Below are positions 24,388 through 34,876 of a stretch of 64,000 nt of DNA, piece after piece (position 1 is the stretch's first letter; the number at the start of each line of letters is the position of its first letter). The notes beneath the pieces are model-generated. The model was not told where the DNA came from and did no database searches. It saw nothing but the letters and a program-made list of their open reading frames with translations. Source of the DNA: CALMEH01 sp964548225 (GTDB lineage: Bacteria > Acidobacteriota > Blastocatellia > Pyrinomonadales > Pyrinomonadaceae); assembly GCA_964548225.1 (NCBI GenBank), contig CAZJQP010000015.1, forward strand, positions 8,056 to 72,055, in the 5' to 3' direction. The position numbers were made by a program, and so were the translations under genes.

Positions 24388-27300
24388 TTAAAAAGTTCGT
24401 CCAACCGTAAATCTGAAACCACTGCGTTTGCCCGGAATGAAAAGACCGGGAAGTTCTTCGGTAAATCCGAGTTTCGCATTCGGATTATAGAAATAAATTA
24501 AACGGAACGGAACATTAACAATCGGAACCTGAACACGCATTTCTAAACCGACGCTGGCACGAAAATCGCTGAATTTTGAAAACGCCGCTTCATCAATGCG
24601 AAGCACCGAATTGGTTTGCGCTTCGCCGCGCAGATAAACCGATTGCAAACCGGCAGGCAAGCTCACCGGACAGGCAAAACGATTGCCGCGGCAAAAAATA
24701 TCAACGTATTCCTGTTGTGTAATCGGCTGATTGTTGTAAAGCAAAATACTGCCGAATTGATTGGCAATTTCCGGCGCGTTGCGAAGCGCAAGTGCCGTTG
24801 AAAGTCCTGCACCGAGATATGTATCATCGCGCAAGAAATTACTGTTGATATATTGCGTTCCGGTTTTACGCAGATTGAAAACCGTGCCGATGTCGGCAAA
24901 AGCCGCTAAGGTCAAAGGACCAAAAACCGGAACACGATATTCAAAATTACCCAAAAGTTGGGTGTCGCCGCCAACAAATCGAAAATTGTTGGAAATTAAT
25001 GCCGGATTTGAACCGCTGAATCCAGTCAAAGTTCCGAGTTGCGCGAGTTCCGCCCGTGTCCGACTATCAAGATTCGGCACGGCAGTCGGCGCACCGGAAA
25101 TATTGTTTGCCACTACCACATTGCGCGTCGTAACATAGCTGTCATAGCCCGCAACAGGACCGATAGATCGCGTATTGTAGCCGCGAATATCGTTTTCACT
25201 GCCGAGATAATAGCGTTCGTAAATCGGCACACCGCCAATAAACGAAAGGGAATTGGCATTGCGAATTTTATTGCTCAGGGCGTAACTTCCAACCGTTCCG
25301 GCAACCAGACGAAAACCGAAAACTTGCGGGTTTTCCTTGCGTTTATTCTTAATGGGAATAAACGAAGTGTAGGAAATCGTCGGTTGATATGTGCGAACAT
25401 CGCCGCCGAGTCCGGCAAAAGCTATGCTGGCGGAAATCTGTGAACCGCGCAAAGTATCTACGCCGTTCGGCATCGGTTGGCGCGTGTCATAAACAAAACT
25501 TGCCGCAACTCTGCTCGTGATAATATTCGGTTGAGCGTAGATTACAGGAATTTGCTGTGTAATATCGCCCGTTTGATTAACCGGCGGATCGGTAATGGTT
25601 GTTGCCGAAAATGAATACGTTAAACCAATGCGCGAAAATTGCGAAAAAGCACGTTTCTTGAAAAACAATTCCGAAAGCGGCGCGGTTGCAAAAAGCGTTG
25701 CGCCATAACTCGATTGCGTAAAAAGATTACTCGAATCCGTTGTAAATGTGCCGAGCGGATTTAATGCGTCTTGGAGAACATCTTGATTCTGCGTCAGAAA
25801 AGTTCCTTCGCCGAAAAATTTATAGCGTTGTGCGAAGAGTGAAAACCCGACGGAAATAGGTCGGTCGCGGAAATAAGGTTCTTGAAATGATAATGCGAAA
25901 CTTTGCGAACGGTTGCCGAGTCCGAATTGCAACGAAACGATTTCGCCGCGCCCTAAAAGGTTATTCGTTGAATATTCCAAACCGAACGAAGTTCCGCCCA
26001 GACCGGAAATACCGCCGTTAAGAGAGATTTGCTGTCTGCCTTTTTCGCGGACGCGGACAATCAAATCAACGTCGCCTTGATCTTGATTAGTGCGGATTTC
26101 AACGTCTTGGTCTTTATCAATCGGATCGAAATAACCGAGTTGATTTAAGCGTATAACCGAGCGTTCGAGATTGATTTGGTTGTAAATGTCGCCTTCATTG
26201 ACGAGAACTTCACGCCGCAAAATCTTGTCGCGTGTAAAAGTATTGCCGACAAATTCCAAACGCCGCAGACGGAATTGTCTGCCTTCATCAATCGTAATCG
26301 TAATGTCAACGATTCCTTCTTTGGCATTTGTCGGATTATCTTTAAATTCGGGAACGAATTCGGCATCATAAAGCACGAAACCTTGCGAACCGTAGATTTT
26401 TTTCAAATCTTCATAAACGGCTTCTTGTAATCGTTTTCCATCAGCAATTTCGCCTTTTTTCAAGCCGATGTAATTTAAGATAAGTTGTTCGGAAAAAATC
26501 GAATTGCCTTCGACTTTTAATTCGCCAACGCGGAAAAGTCTGCCTTCCGTAACGGGAACGATAATTTTTAAAGTGTCGTCTTTTGAGGTTATTACTGGAA
26601 GCGGTAATGTTCGCAAAAGCGGAAGTCCGGTGCGCCGATAACCGAGACCGACAACTTGCGGTTCACCGATTCTGGCTTGGAAATAACCTTTCGAGAACAT
26701 ATACGACAACACATTTTTGCGTAAATCGTATTGAAGTTTGCGAAGATCAAGAATATCTTTGCCTTGAAATCTGGTAATAATGCCGGTTTCGGAAACGAGT
26801 TGAAGTGCTGACCGCAGTTCACCATCGCTGAAAATCTCGTTGCCTTCAAATTCGATTTGGACGATGCGCGAACGGTTTCCCTGATCAACTTCAAAATAAA
26901 TTGCCACTGAAGTAGCCGAAACGACTTCTTCACGAATCTTTATTTTGGCGTTCGGAAAACCTTTTCCCGCAAGGAGTTCGCGGATCACGCGAATGCCTTT
27001 TTGGGCATTGACCGGATTATAGACAGATTCTTTTGAGATGCCGACGCGCCCTTCGCGGAAAGCCTTTAAAACATCGGATTCGGGAACGGCTTTCAAACCT
27101 TCAAATTGCAAATCACGAATAATCGGCAATTCTTTAACTTGAAAAATTACGTTCACGCCGCCGCGCACGCCCGGTTCGGTAAAAACTTTCGTTTCGACTT
27201 TATCAAAAAAGTTTAAGGACAAAAGTTCCTTCAAATCGCGTTCAAGTTGTTGCGGATTATAGACATCACCTGCGCGGGTTTTGATGTAATAAAGCAGGTC

Positions 27301-27474
27301 TTCATCGCGCAGACGGCGATTGCCTTGAATATCAACGCTTTCAACAAGCTGCTGTTGCAAAACTGTTTTGGTTGTAGAATTCGCTCTCTTTTTACCGTTC
27401 GGCGTGGCTGTCGCCGCTGAGTTTAAAACCATTAAACTCAACAAAATAAGCCCGAAAGCGCGAAGAATTTGCAT
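24388..27474 (-). CDS. bamA: Outer membrane protein assembly factor BamA
   Basis: 1028 residues, longer than the roughly 800 usual in proteobacteria. Signal peptide MQILRAFGLILLSLMVLNSA. Five POTRA-type domains cover about 45-440 (VDIQGNRRLRDEDLLYYIKT, LQFEGLKAVPESDVL, IEFEGNEIFSDGELRSAL, LKVEGNSIFSEQLIL, LEFVGNTFTRDKIL). The rest is a 16-strand outer-membrane barrel with GISGLGGTSFGLEYSTNNLLGRG and a C-terminal GFRFTVGRTF ending in Phe. It folds outer-membrane proteins with the Skp-like chaperone downstream. Extra length lies in loops of the barrel (about 800-960). Confidence 0.95.
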   Translation of the reverse strand: MQILRAFGLILLSLMVLNSAATATPNGKKRANSTTKTVLQQQLVESVDIQGNRRLRDEDLLYYIKTRAGDVYNPQQLERDLKELLSLNFFDKVETKVFTEPGVRGGVNVIFQVKELPIIRDLQFEGLKAVPESDVLKAFREGRVGISKESVYNPVNAQKGIRVIRELLAGKGFPNAKIKIREEVVSATSVAIYFEVDQGNRSRIVQIEFEGNEIFSDGELRSALQLVSETGIITRFQGKDILDLRKLQYDLRKNVLSYMFSKGYFQARIGEPQVVGLGYRRTGLPLLRTLPLPVITSKDDTLKIIVPVTEGRLFRVGELKVEGNSIFSEQLILNYIGLKKGEIADGKRLQEAVYEDLKKIYGSQGFVLYDAEFVPEFKDNPTNAKEGIVDITITIDEGRQFRLRRLEFVGNTFTRDKILRREVLVNEGDIYNQINLERSVIRLNQLGYFDPIDKDQDVEIRTNQDQGDVDLIVRVREKGRQQISLNGGISGLGGTSFGLEYSTNNLLGRGEIVSLQFGLGNRSQSFALSFQEPYFRDRPISVGFSLFAQRYKFFGEGTFLTQNQDVLQDALNPLGTFTTDSSNLFTQSSYGATLFATAPLSELFFKKRAFSQFSRIGLTYSFSATTITDPPVNQTGDITQQIPVIYAQPNIITSRVAASFVYDTRQPMPNGVDTLRGSQISASIAFAGLGGDVRTYQPTISYTSFIPIKNKRKENPQVFGFRLVAGTVGSYALSNKIRNANSLSFIGGVPIYERYYLGSENDIRGYNTRSIGPVAGYDSYVTTRNVVVANNISGAPTAVPNLDSRTRAELAQLGTLTGFSGSNPALISNNFRFVGGDTQLLGNFEYRVPVFGPLTLAAFADIGTVFNLRKTGTQYINSNFLRDDTYLGAGLSTALALRNAPEIANQFGSILLYNNQPITQQEYVDIFCRGNRFACPVSLPAGLQSVYLRGEAQTNSVLRIDEAAFSKFSDFRASVGLEMRVQVPIVNVPFRLIYFYNPNAKLGFTEELPGLFIPGKRSGFRFTVGRTF

Positions 27475-27955
27475 AAAACCGATTTCCTTTATAATTGCAA
27501 GTTTGATTCACAAAAAAGCCTGAAAGTAAATGAAACTACTGCCTTAAAATATTAACTTATAAATTTCTTTCTAACAATTTGCGGCTTTTCCGTATGACTG
27601 ATACGCAAGGTTTGATTCGTTCAAAAAGGTCAAGGTTGCCTTAATCAAAACTCGACTTATCGCCAAATTATCGAATTATACAGACAAATTCGCCAAAAAG
27701 AAAAAGCAAACAAGCGGTAAATAAACACTTTCACAGATTTTTTCGACATTTGACACAAAAAAACAAAATTGCCCTCGCTAAAACTTTATCGTGATAAACC
27801 GCTGACTCTTTGTAAAAAGCAGGAATGGGAAGTGGTAGCGACCCACTAATTCTTGGTCAAGTCGCTATCGCTTCCCGTTCTAACCTGTCTACCCAATATA
27901 TAACTGCCCTAAATTAATAAACTCATCCGTTTCGAAAAAAAACGTATTATCTTTC
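27475..27955. other. Gene-free gap with one strong hairpin (27823-27880)
   Basis: I find no convincing gene on either strand here. Positions 27827-27842 (GGGAAGTGGTAGCGAC) and 27861-27876 form a 16-bp stem with two mismatches, extendable on both sides, around an 18-nt loop. It has no strong T-run, so it may be a regulatory or mobile structure rather than a simple terminator of the exoprotein gene at 27956. Confidence 0.55.
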
Positions 27956-30790
27956 TCACATTAACGCTTCTTTATCTCCAACAAAATCAATATCACTAAT
28001 GTTTTCAAAGATCGTGATAATGCGGCTTGGTAATTGGAATGTATATCGCTTTGAATTTATTGTAACGGTGTATGTTTCACCTGCTTGCAATTCGTCAAAT
28101 CCGTAATATCCGAAAGAATTGGATGTAGTTATTCGTGGCGCGTCCAGCGACCCGCCGGAAATAGTAATTCGGGCGTTGCGAATACCTCTGCCGTCAGCTG
28201 TCGTAACGCGCCCCGAAAGCGAAACTTCCGATGCGCTCGGCACGAGAAATGTCGAAAACCATATTCCGTGACCGTGTGTGCCGACCAGCAGTTTATTGTC
28301 GCTCGGACGCAAATCAAGGCTGGAAACAACGGCGTTTCCGATTTCTGCCAGACCTTCCTGCGACCAAAATGCTCCGCCTGACGGCGCAGTTCGCGGCGTT
28401 GTTTTGGTTGTTGTGCCGCCGTATAATCCAACGGAAGTTCCGACAAAATAAAGCACTTCGGTCGGGGTTACGACAATCGCCGAACTGCGGATGGAAGGAA
28501 GCGTCAGATTACTTTCGATGCTCGTCCAAGTTGGCAGAAGCAGTTCTGCGCCGTTCTCCGCCTGCAAAGACGTATTCGCCGTGCTAGTCCACCAAATATT
28601 CGTTACGCCCGCGCCGTAATTGGAAAAAGTAACCATTATCGTATCATCGTTTGCAGGATCAACGGCGATACTGCTGACGTAAGCACCGGCGGGGAAACCT
28701 GCACCGGTAATTTCTACCGGACCTGTTGCCGCCGCGACTGCCGCCGGATTATCGAGACGGAAAACCCGTCCGTCTGATGTGCCGAAGAAAAGACTCGATG
28801 TTGTGGGGCTGTAAGTGCCTCGCGTCAATGCGATTGCAGTAATATCAAATGGTGCGCCAACCGCTCCGGCGACTCCGGTCATTGCCGTCCAAGTGCCGGG
28901 AGTAACCGTCGAACCTGATGTTGTGCGATACAAAATATTATCGTTGGCGTAATAAACCAACTCGCTGTTATCGGGGTCAACCTTGAAAAGCGTAACGAAA
29001 AGCCCGCCCGATTCGCCCGTCGGAGTAATATCGGTTGTGAAACCCAACGCATCGGTTGACGGTCTTCGCTGAAAATTTCCGACTTGAGAACCGACATATT
29101 CATATTGAACACCGCCAATCAAATCGGACAGCCCAACCGATACGCCGTCGCCGCCATAGACCATTTCAAAACTGCTTCCCGTCCCACCGATGTTTCTGGT
29201 CGTGCCGTTGTCCTGCGCTCCGCCCATAACTTTGGTGTTGGTGATTCGCGGGTCGTTGACAACGTGGTAATACTGAAATGTTCGATAGCCGGTATTGATT
29301 TGAGTCCAGGCAACCGTTGCGGCTAAATTGTCGGTCGTGCGCTGAATGCCGCCGTCATTGCCGCAAAGCATCGTCGTCGAACTCGTCGGCGGAAAAACGA
29401 ATGAATGAATATCGGGGTGAGAATCAACATACAAAGAATAATCTGCCGTGCTTGCGTATCCGCCGATTCGCGTCCAAGTCGCGCCGGTCGTCGTTGACCT
29501 GTAAGCATTTGTTCCGCCGATAAAAACCGTATCGGGGTCGTCCGGCTTGACCGCCACGACCAAATCGTAGCCGGTTTGCACGGCAAACGGGTCATTACCA
29601 GCAAGACAGCCGGGTTCATTCGGCAAACTCGCCGAAACATCCGTCCAGGTTGCAGTCATATCACTCCAGTAATACATTTCGGCTTCGGGCGCAGGCGCAC
29701 CACAGCCGGATGTAGTTCCGTTCCAATATAAAGCATAAACCCGGCTCGGAAGACTCGGCGCAAGAGCCAACACGACTCTGCCGTAAGTTCCGTCCGCGTT
29801 CCAACCTGCCGGACTTGTGGCGGAGCCTGCTCCGGCAATCTTTGTCCAAGTTCCCGGATCGCCGGAAGGCGAACGCCAAACACCCGGCATCGGACTCGGT
29901 GAAACTCCGGCAAATGCGGCATAGAAACTACCGTCCGGTGCGACGACAATATCCGTCGGCATACCTGTGCCGAATGTCGGTATGCCGGATGTTAATACAA
30001 TAGTCCATGTCGCACCGCCGTCGGGCGAACGGTAAATAGTGTTTAGTGCCGCCAGATAAACAAATCCGGTGGTCGGTGAAACAACAATCTTTTGAACATA
30101 ATCTGCCGGATGATCAAAGGATTCCAAAACGCCGGTGTTCGAGGTAGGTAAAAAAGCCCATGTTTCGCCGTTGTCGGCTGATTTGAAAACGCCTTTTCCG
30201 CGATACGGTGCGCCGGTTCCGCTCGCGCTGTTGCCGGTAAATTCGCCGCCGGCGTAATACCAAATATCTTGAAAACCGGTGCGCGGATCTTGAGCCAGCG
30301 CGGAAACGGTGAAAAGATCGCCGCTCGGACTTTTTCTCACCCAACCTGCGCCGTCATCGTAAGACTTAAAAAGTCCGCCGCTAATTCCACCGGCTAATAT
30401 AATTCTATTGGTTGTGCCGTTGTAGCGTAAATCGTAAGCTAAAGCCCGCGTGCGTCCGCCGAGATTTTCGGGACCGACATAGCTGTAAGTTCCCAAAAGA
30501 TTGGTGTTGTTTCTTAATTGCTCCCGAACTATCGAGTCGGCTTGTTCAATCTCCTTTTCACGAATGCCTTCGGGAATCGCGTTCAACGCCGGGTCTTTGG
30601 TCATATTGAATTCATATTCCAAAGCCCCTCTCAAATTGTCCGCCCGTGATTGTTTCTTTTTCGTTTTATCGGAAAAAACGCTGGAAAAATAAGCCGGAAA
30701 TCCAAAAACCCAAAAAATCGCCGTAACGGAAACAATCGCTATGACAGCCGAAACGATTGTCCATTTATTTAAAAGCACCTTCATCGTCAA
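27956..30790 (-). CDS. Very large BNR/sortilin-type exoprotein
   Basis: 944 residues. A single N-terminal membrane segment or uncleaved signal (TIVSAVIAIVSVTAIFWVF, about 10-28). The body is a series of BNR/VPS10-type propeller blades with Asp-box-like repeats (YRSPDGGATW, FKSADNGETW, SYDDGAGW). The C-terminus (about 850-940: LSGRVTTADGRGIRNARITI) is a carboxypeptidase-regulatory-like beta sandwich. It is probably exported and binds or processes carbohydrates or proteins at the surface; no catalytic assignment possible. Large proteins of this type are common in acidobacteria. Confidence 0.82.
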   Translation of the reverse strand: MTMKVLLNKWTIVSAVIAIVSVTAIFWVFGFPAYFSSVFSDKTKKKQSRADNLRGALEYEFNMTKDPALNAIPEGIREKEIEQADSIVREQLRNNTNLLGTYSYVGPENLGGRTRALAYDLRYNGTTNRIILAGGISGGLFKSYDDGAGWVRKSPSGDLFTVSALAQDPRTGFQDIWYYAGGEFTGNSASGTGAPYRGKGVFKSADNGETWAFLPTSNTGVLESFDHPADYVQKIVVSPTTGFVYLAALNTIYRSPDGGATWTIVLTSGIPTFGTGMPTDIVVAPDGSFYAAFAGVSPSPMPGVWRSPSGDPGTWTKIAGAGSATSPAGWNADGTYGRVVLALAPSLPSRVYALYWNGTTSGCGAPAPEAEMYYWSDMTATWTDVSASLPNEPGCLAGNDPFAVQTGYDLVVAVKPDDPDTVFIGGTNAYRSTTTGATWTRIGGYASTADYSLYVDSHPDIHSFVFPPTSSTTMLCGNDGGIQRTTDNLAATVAWTQINTGYRTFQYYHVVNDPRITNTKVMGGAQDNGTTRNIGGTGSSFEMVYGGDGVSVGLSDLIGGVQYEYVGSQVGNFQRRPSTDALGFTTDITPTGESGGLFVTLFKVDPDNSELVYYANDNILYRTTSGSTVTPGTWTAMTGVAGAVGAPFDITAIALTRGTYSPTTSSLFFGTSDGRVFRLDNPAAVAAATGPVEITGAGFPAGAYVSSIAVDPANDDTIMVTFSNYGAGVTNIWWTSTANTSLQAENGAELLLPTWTSIESNLTLPSIRSSAIVVTPTEVLYFVGTSVGLYGGTTTKTTPRTAPSGGAFWSQEGLAEIGNAVVSSLDLRPSDNKLLVGTHGHGIWFSTFLVPSASEVSLSGRVTTADGRGIRNARITISGGSLDAPRITTSNSFGYYGFDELQAGETYTVTINSKRYTFQLPSRIITIFENISDIDFVGDKEALM

Positions 30791-31031
30791 CTCTCCTCCT
30801 TAATTTTCTAAAACAGACATTTCTGAGGGAGCAACGATATTCACCGATTGAATTATGTTTTTTTTTCTAAATTTCAATATACGCCTCTTTTGAAGATAGT
30901 CAAGAAAAAATCGGAACGAAGTTTGTGTAGCGGATAATTGGCTTGAAGTTTTTCCCTAAGTGTTTTTCGTAATATAATCATCGAAGCATTCAAAACCGAG
31001 AAATTCCATAAAAAACTATAGCTGAAATAAT

Positions 31032-32513
31032 ATGAAAAACGATTTTGTAGAATTGACTGAAGACGTTTCCGCGTCGCCGTTGTGGAATCACGATTTAGCT
31101 CCGACGACCATAAAAGAAAGAACTTGGTCAACTTGGAACATCGCCGCGCTGTGGATTGGGATGAGCGTCGTGATTACGACTTATACGCTTGCCGGAGGTT
31201 TTATCGAAGCGGGAATGAATTGGTGGCAGGCGATGTTGACAATTTTGCTTGGAAATTGCATCGTCTTGATTCCGATGGTTTTGAACGCGCACGCCGGAAC
31301 GAAATATGGCGTTTCGTTTCCTGTTTTGTGCCGTGCAAGTTTTGGAACGAAGGGCGCGAATATTCCTGCCGTGTTGCGTGCAATCGTTGCTTGCGGTTGG
31401 TTCGGGATTCAAACTTGGATTGGCGGACAGGCGATTGATGCGCTTTTGACGGCGGTTTGGTCGGGTTGGGCAAGTTTGAATACACCGATTTTAAGTAATC
31501 CGCTTCATCTTTGGCTTTCATTTTTCTTTTTTTGGGGCATTCAGGTTTTCATCATTTTGAAAGGTATCGAAGGCATCAAACATCTCGAATCGTGGTCTGC
31601 GCCGCTTTTGCTTTTAGGCGGCTTGGTTCTGCTGATTTGGGCGAGTTCAAACGCGGGCGGACTCGGAAATGTTTTGTCAAATGTTACCGTTTTGCAGAAA
31701 AATAAAGCAGATTTTTGGACGATTTTTCCTGGTGCGCTGACAGCTTCGGTTGGTTATTGGGCAACGCTAAGTTTAAATATTCCAGACTTTACGCGCTATG
31801 CGAAATCGCAAAAATCGCAAATGCTCGGTCAAGCGTTTGGTTTGCCTTTGACGATGACGGCATTTGCTTTTATCGGAGTGGCGGTAACTTCGGCGACGGT
31901 GATTATTTACGGCGAAGCAATTCCGAATCCGGTTGATTTGATGAAAAAATTCGACAGCGTAATCGTGATTTTGTTTGCGATGCTTATCATTTTCCTCGCG
32001 CAATTATCAACCAATATGGCGGCAAACGTCGTCTCGCCGTCGAACGATTTTTCAAACTTGAATCCGCGCAAAATTTCTTATGTCGCGGGCGGTTTGATTA
32101 CCGCAATTATCGGAATTTTGATGATGCCGTGGGAATTGATGTCTTCGATGGGCGCATATATTTTTACTTGGCTCATCGGCTATTCAGGCTTGATGGGCGC
32201 AATCGGCGGAATTATGATTGCCGATTATTTTATTCTGCGCGGGAAGAACTTAAATCTTGCCGAATTGTTCAAAACAGACGGAATTTATTCGTATTCAAGC
32301 GGTTTTAACTGGCGGGCGATTGTCGCGCTGGTCGCGGCGATTTTGCCCGTCGTGCCGGGTTTCTTACGCGCCGCGACGACACCGGGCGGACAAGTTGCGA
32401 ATCCGAATTTCTTCGACACGCTTTATATTTACGCTTGGTTTGTTACGTTTGCAATCGGATTTGTTTTATATTTGATTTTGATGAAATTAAGTGCGCCGAA
32501 AGAAAATTTATGA
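31032..32513 (+). CDS. NCS1-family nucleobase/hydantoin permease
   Basis: 493 residues with about 12 membrane segments. NCS1 features: NHDLAPTTIKERTWSTWNIAALWIGM at the N-terminus, TYTLAGGFIEAGMNWWQA, SFGTKGANIPAVLRAIVACGWFGIQTWIGG, and SLNIPDFTRYAKSQ near residue 255. It imports uracil, allantoin or hydantoin-type compounds with Na+ or H+. Being at the head of a region with PreT, PreA and beta-ureidopropionase, a pyrimidine base is the likely substrate. Confidence 0.92.
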   Translation: MKNDFVELTEDVSASPLWNHDLAPTTIKERTWSTWNIAALWIGMSVVITTYTLAGGFIEAGMNWWQAMLTILLGNCIVLIPMVLNAHAGTKYGVSFPVLCRASFGTKGANIPAVLRAIVACGWFGIQTWIGGQAIDALLTAVWSGWASLNTPILSNPLHLWLSFFFFWGIQVFIILKGIEGIKHLESWSAPLLLLGGLVLLIWASSNAGGLGNVLSNVTVLQKNKADFWTIFPGALTASVGYWATLSLNIPDFTRYAKSQKSQMLGQAFGLPLTMTAFAFIGVAVTSATVIIYGEAIPNPVDLMKKFDSVIVILFAMLIIFLAQLSTNMAANVVSPSNDFSNLNPRKISYVAGGLITAIIGILMMPWELMSSMGAYIFTWLIGYSGLMGAIGGIMIADYFILRGKNLNLAELFKTDGIYSYSSGFNWRAIVALVAAILPVVPGFLRAATTPGGQVANPNFFDTLYIYAWFVTFAIGFVLYLILMKLSAPKENL

Positions 32514-32523
32514 GGCTAATTTT

Positions 32524-32976
32524 ATGAAGAAGTATTTTCAATTTTCTATCTGTTTGCTTTTTACAATCGGCTTTTTTTGGCAGTCGGCAAATGCCTGCAC
32601 AATCGTTATTCCACCTTTGCGAAAAGAGTTTCGTCATTCGGCAAATGTTTTTGTTGGAGAAGTTATTGATATTTCTGTGGTGCCGAAAGATTTTAAAGAC
32701 AAAAAGGACCGATTGGTTGGCGGAACAGTAAAATTCAGAATTGAAAAAAGCTGGAAAGGCGGAAAGAAATCTGAAATCTCCTTGCTTTCCGACATAGTTG
32801 ACACGGCTTGCGGCGGACAGCTTTCTTATTTTAGAACAGGTGAAAAGTATCTGGTTTTTGCCGAAAAGGATTATGTAAATTTCTATAAAGCATCAAAACT
32901 CGAAAACTCGAATGATAAAATCAAAAGACTCAACGATTTCGGTTTTCGTTTTTGGGCAAGCATTTATCCGTTTTGA
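32524..32976 (+). CDS. Secreted Cys-containing TIMP/NTR-like protein
   Basis: 150 residues from ATG 32524. Signal peptide ends at SANA, leaving mature Cys as first residue (CTIVIPPL). The pattern VFVGEVIDIS, KFRIEKSWKG, TACGGQLSYFRTGEKYLVFAE resembles netrin/TIMP-like OB-fold proteins. No enzymatic motif. It starts 10 nt after the permease stop. Confidence 0.7.
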   Translation: MKKYFQFSICLLFTIGFFWQSANACTIVIPPLRKEFRHSANVFVGEVIDISVVPKDFKDKKDRLVGGTVKFRIEKSWKGGKKSEISLLSDIVDTACGGQLSYFRTGEKYLVFAEKDYVNFYKASKLENSNDKIKRLNDFGFRFWASIYPF

Positions 32977-33002
32977 TTCAGACAGATATGAAACTTTAAC
33001 TA

Positions 33003-33491
33003 ATGACTCAAAATACAGCTAAATTTTTGCTTTGGATTGCGGTTGCGGCTTGGGGTTTTTGGCTGGGCGGTTTGATTTATGAAATGGTTGTGATTATGCC
33101 GCTTTGGAGTGCGAATTTGCCGAACTCGGTTATTGAATGGAATTCCAGACCGAATTTTGTGGTAAATCCGACACGCTTTTACATCCCGATTGTTCTAACC
33201 TTAATTTTGTCTTCGGCGTTGGCGACGATTTTGCGTTGGAAATCGCGCAATCAGCGGATTTGGCTGATTCTTTCAACTGTCTGCGTGATTACGGCTTTTG
33301 TTTTTACGATTATTTATTTCTTTCCGAAAAATGATGTGCTGTTTCGGAATCAGGGTGCGGGTTTGAGCGGCGAAGAAATTACGGCGACTGCAAATGCTTG
33401 GATTCGGGCGAATTGGATTCGGCTTGGGATAATGATTGTCGGTTTCTTTGCGGCACTAAAGGCTTTTTCACAAACATCTTCCGCCGAATAA
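33003..33491 (+). CDS. Four-helix membrane protein (DUF1772-like)
   Basis: 162 residues with four hydrophobic helices: about 6-33, 57-75, 83-107 and 137-156. The pattern resembles DUF1772 / anthrone-oxygenase-like membrane proteins; activity unknown. Part of a tightly packed plus-strand block between the permease and the semialdehyde dehydrogenase. Confidence 0.65.
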   Translation: MTQNTAKFLLWIAVAAWGFWLGGLIYEMVVIMPLWSANLPNSVIEWNSRPNFVVNPTRFYIPIVLTLILSSALATILRWKSRNQRIWLILSTVCVITAFVFTIIYFFPKNDVLFRNQGAGLSGEEITATANAWIRANWIRLGIMIVGFFAALKAFSQTSSAE

Positions 33492-33497
33492 AATGAA

Positions 33498-33983
33498 ATG
33501 AACGAAGCGTCTTTTTTTCGGGCTAAAGTTTTTCGAGGCAGTTGTTACGGCTCAAAGGCGTGGGAAATTGAATTCAAATTCGGCGCGGACAATGAATTTT
33601 CGGCGGAAATTTCGGATGGTTTACAGAAAAAATCTTTCTCGCCCGAACGCGGCAAACTCGAAAATTATTTGAAGCGGATTTTTGGAATTATCGAAAAAGA
33701 GGAAGTTTTATCGGGTTTGCGCCACGTTGAAATTAGTTACCACGCCGAACTCGAATGGCAAAATATGAAATCTTTCGCCAAAAAATCTTCGGGCAAACTC
33801 AAGCTGATGTCGAATGAATGGCAAACCGAAGAAATCGAATTATCAATCAGCGAAGCCGCCAACGTGGAAATTGCCGATAGTCTGCAAAAAATTTTAGATA
33901 CGAATCCGCATCGGCACGCGCTTGAAATTTATTCTTTGACGATGAAATTCATTCTTAAATATCGGTTGGAATTATTTCAATGA
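33498..33983 (+). CDS. Small cytoplasmic protein of unknown function
   Basis: 161 residues, alpha/beta composition, no signal or membrane segment, no domain recognised. Overlaps the next gene by 4 nt (ATGA) and follows the DUF1772-like gene by 6 nt, so it is part of a translationally coupled cluster. Confidence 0.65.
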   Translation: MNEASFFRAKVFRGSCYGSKAWEIEFKFGADNEFSAEISDGLQKKSFSPERGKLENYLKRIFGIIEKEEVLSGLRHVEISYHAELEWQNMKSFAKKSSGKLKLMSNEWQTEEIELSISEAANVEIADSLQKILDTNPHRHALEIYSLTMKFILKYRLELFQ

Positions 33984-34414
33984 GCGAAAACGATTCAAAT
34001 ATAACGGAATGGCTGGCGAATTTGCGAAAACAGGAAGCCGAGCAATCGGCGCAGGCTTCGGCGATTATCGAAAAACATCTCGTCAATGCGGAGTTGCCGT
34101 TCAAAAAATGGAGCGAAACGAGCAGTTGGTTCGGTGTCGGTTGGGATTTGTATTTGAACATTGACAGTTTGTTGCGAGAAGAAAAACATTCGGAAATGTT
34201 AAAAGCGATGTTTGCCGAACTCGTTGATTTTTGCGAGGCTTCGACTTCCGAATCGTTTGCTTACAAACTCAAAATCTTGCTCGAAAAATTCACACGAAGC
34301 AGAATTAAACCGTTTCTTCCGCCAAAAGCACTCGCCCAATTTAATGAAATTGACCGAATGCTCGACGACGATCACGAAAGATATTTGGAAATTTTGAATC
34401 AACAAGGTTATTAA
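33980..34414 (+). CDS. Small helical protein of unknown function
   Basis: 144 residues, acidic and helical (MSENDSNITEWLANLRKQEA; IIEKHLVNAELPFKKW). No recognised domain. Coupled to the gene before it by a 4-nt overlap. Confidence 0.6.
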   Translation: MSENDSNITEWLANLRKQEAEQSAQASAIIEKHLVNAELPFKKWSETSSWFGVGWDLYLNIDSLLREEKHSEMLKAMFAELVDFCEASTSESFAYKLKILLEKFTRSRIKPFLPPKALAQFNEIDRMLDDDHERYLEILNQQGY

Positions 34415-34425
34415 AACGAGTTTTT

Positions 34426-34839
34426 ATGAAAAGTCTTTTTTACAAACTCTTCGGTGTCGGCAAAATCAAAGAAACGCTTTTGTCGGAGTTGAAAAACGAA
34501 GAAATCGTCGCCTCGGACGAAGGCATAAAATCTACGTTGACTTACAAAAATTTTCGCGCACCGGGCAGATATTCAAATTGGAAACGTCGCTGGTTTTCGG
34601 GCGCAATCATTTTGACGAAAAAGCGGCTTGTTTTACAGCAATACTCGCAACCCGTTATCAATCTCGAATTAACGGACGAGCGTTTCAAGAAAATCAAAGT
34701 ATCGCTTGAAGCGGAAGACACGTTGCTTTTCGAGTTTGAACCGCAGCTTTTTCTCGAAAATTCGACGGGCGAAATCGAATGGCGTTGCCGCACACCGCAC
34801 GCGAAAATTATCGCTGAATGGTTGAAAATGTTGAAATAA
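34426..34839 (+). CDS. Small protein with PH/GRAM-like look
   Basis: 137 residues, beta-rich core (SGAIILTKKRLVLQQYSQPVINLEL) with a C-terminal helix (HAKIIAEWLKML), which is the order of PH/GRAM-like folds. The assignment is by pattern only. Confidence 0.6.
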   Translation: MKSLFYKLFGVGKIKETLLSELKNEEIVASDEGIKSTLTYKNFRAPGRYSNWKRRWFSGAIILTKKRLVLQQYSQPVINLELTDERFKKIKVSLEAEDTLLFEFEPQLFLENSTGEIEWRCRTPHAKIIAEWLKMLK

Positions 34840-34876
34840 ATCCTAAAAAAATCTACTTGAATCAGAACTTAACTTT